Below the pieces are notes generated by a model. It was not told where the DNA came from. It saw nothing but the letters and a program-made list of their open reading frames with translations, and ran no database searches. A DNA stretch of 64,000 nt from Sinohyriopsis cumingii (lineage: Eukaryota; Mollusca; Bivalvia; Unionida; Unionidae). Positions 62,261 through 64,000 of the stretch are shown one piece after another. Every line of letters starts with the position of its first letter. Positions within the stretch are counted from its first letter, which is position 1. The stretch spans positions 32,166,644-32,230,643 of the forward strand of contig CM068831.1 in NCBI GenBank assembly GCA_028554795.2, in the 5' to 3' direction. The translations under genes were made by a program, and so were the position numbers.

Positions 62261-64000
62261 GGAACAGGTCGCAAGGTCGTAGTAAAATCTAAATTTCACT
62301 GCCTTTATTGAGTGTAGACCAGCTTGCAAATCTTACTTGCAGATATTTGATCTTATAAACTTATACCTTGAGTGGATTTATAACTTCCCCATCAGATAAT
62401 GTGTATGTTGAGGCAAATGACCCATCACTTTATCTCAGACGAAAACACTGATTATTTATTATACTACCAAATTATCGTTTCATCTGTCTAATCCCTGATA
62501 CGATATAGGAATAAAATACCAAAACAATTCTTTTCAAAAACAAAATTTCATTCCACTCTTTGGCATACAAATTCGTCCTTACTTAGAAACAACAGAAGCT
62601 GTTGTTGGAAATACTGCCTAATTTATGTTAAAAAATCACGGCTATAGTTATAAATTCTCCCCACCCACCCACCCACCCATAATATTAGGTCTTTGCCTGT
62701 TGAAAACCTCAACAAAAATCCTCCCATTTTTTTTTCAGAGCAAATTATATGAAATCAGAGCCACCTAGTGTGATCAGATGTCTCTATACATAATTCATTC
62801 AATGTGGCGGAAAAGGCTCGAACTTCCATTTCAACAGCACATATCGCCGTCTCAAGCTTGTTGCTGGATATATTCGTCCTTTCACCTTATTCAAGTCTCT
62901 GTACTATACTGAAACCTTTCAAGAAGCAAATATCACCATCTTTCAGCATCTCTTTCCACAATGAAAGCTTTGCAAAACCTTAAATGTGATAACATGTCAG
63001 TATTCCAGATCTTACACAAACGTCATTTGCTCATTCAAACTTTGAAAGACATGCTGTACTGTTGGTGGACTTAGTTATATTGGTATAAAGGTGTGTGAAA
63101 GGGAAGATAAATCAGGCAAAGCTGCTCTACAATGACCGTCGCAGTTTGCTGGAAGTAATCAGCAGGAAGAACAACATAAACCCTGATCTGCTTGCGCATT
63201 AAGGGGCGGTAGGTCAGGGTCTATGTTATTTGCCTTACGTGCGAGTTTAATCATTAAATAATTTTACACGTATGACTTTGGATGTTATATGTTTACGTTC
63301 ATCTTTTATTCATATAAACTTTACAGACTCTTTAACAATGTTACCTTTATATATTATCTTGTAATTTATGCTAAACGTTATTTATGAGGGGTTTATCTTT
63401 CTAAAGCTTTCATGATATTCGTCGTCTTTACATTGTTAGAACATGACTCATAATGGGCATCACATAGCCATTACTGCATACAGGTATTGTTGAACATTAA
63501 TACATACACAAGTTGGCCGAATCCCATTATAATTTGCTGAAATTAGCAGATTAAGGCTGGCAGATAGTCATATTGATTTGCTGAAGATATCTCTTAATCT
63601 TTCATCATATTTCGCTGCCATTTTTCTGTTCTAACTCCTAATGTTGGTCCATCTTCACCGTGCACCTGCATGTTGACTAGATTCTGCCCCACGTATCTTA
63701 TTACATGTTGAAATTCAATTAGAAGCAACAGGAAAAGAAACAGACTATGTATGCAGCCCAGATGTACTTCACGTTGGTGTCACAGATGTACTGTGATGTC
63801 AGATGTGTGCCACCTTGTACCTTCGTCATCCTTGTGTTCCATCAGTACAATTAAAGAATTCCCGACTTATCTTGCCAAGTATATTCCCATTTTGAACAAA
63901 AGCCATTATAATAAATATGATCGCAACAGTTACAGTGGTGTGGCGGTAGTATTATTCTATCCATGGGATATAAGGTCACCTGGGGATTTTGTGATTTTGA
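62261..64000. other. Non-coding AT-rich DNA to the window end
   Basis: It holds a short (CCCA)n tract at 62,660-62,679 and a hairpin copy at 63,140-63,230. No gene supported. Confidence 0.45.
63140..63230. repeat. Hairpin repeat, copy 6 (second hairpin only)
   Basis: AACATAAACCCTGATCTGC pairs with GGTAGGTCAGGGTCTATGTT around TTGCGCATTAAGGGGC. It is preceded by GCAGTTTGCTGGAAGTAATC, the family spacer. It lies outside blocks Q and so supports the hairpin as an independent repeat. Confidence 0.65.

Overview
The window has two unlike parts. Positions 1 to about 8,160 hold a compact, visibly GC-richer, intron-free block of rightward genes. I read it as the structural-gene half of an integrated Polinton/adintovirus-like DNA element (adenovirus-like virion genes in an animal genome). 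From about 8,160 to 64,000 the DNA is AT-rich, repeat-laden metazoan DNA: (AT)n, (CA)n and (CT)n tracts, tRNA-derived SINEs, decayed transposon fragments, diverged segmental duplications and a few host exons or pseudogenes. A mollusc or other lophotrochozoan host is my best guess from the style of the SINEs and repeats; this is inference, not shown by a marker gene.

Viral part, in order: the 3' end of an unknown gene (1-345); a 313-aa protein with a conserved C-terminal helical domain; a pVI-like basic amphipathic protein; the double-jelly-roll major capsid protein, broken by one in-frame TAA; a 158-aa hydrophobic/basic virion-type protein; an adenain-like cysteine protease; a fiber-like protein with a shaft of exactly twelve 21-residue repeats; a 178-aa membrane protein; and a penton-like minor capsid protein. 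Together they would build, mature and decorate an icosahedral capsid. Three predicted proteins carry adenain-type cleavage motifs, so the protease probably has substrates next to it. An AATTGAAAAC-like motif sits at the stop codon before five of the genes and may be a promoter. Protease, fiber and penton lack it and instead overlap or nearly touch the gene before them. Polymerase, integrase, packaging ATPase and the left terminus are not in the window and would lie to the left. After the last gene comes a 238-bp structure with perfect 17-bp inverted arms, nested hairpins and diverged direct repeats, probably at or near the right end of the element.

Host part: a signal-peptide plus Ig-like first exon with a phase-1 splice donor (8,433-8,796, minus strand) lies just beyond the element, so the element may sit in the first intron of that gene. 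An intronless sema-domain (semaphorin/plexin-type) pseudogene with four in-frame stops lies at 11,551-12,384 (minus). Remnants of a widespread invertebrate repeat-encoded protein (24.8-25.6 kb, minus) and of a DIRS/Crypton-type tyrosine recombinase (29.2-29.5 kb, minus) follow, with a 30-bp minisatellite at 27.9-28.3 kb.

From about 31.6 kb to 62.3 kb the sequence is a mosaic of four multi-copy blocks, named here S, P, Q and R, joined at SINE copies: S1-P1-SINE-Q1-P2-SINE-Q2-S2 - unrelated stretch - P3-SINE-R1-P4-SINE-R2-R3 - SINE-Q3-Q4. Q copies carry a second, reversed tRNA-like SINE head and a double-hairpin repeat. Q4 has a roughly 1.0-kb insertion that is absent from Q1. I see no convincing intact host gene between 31 and 64 kb.
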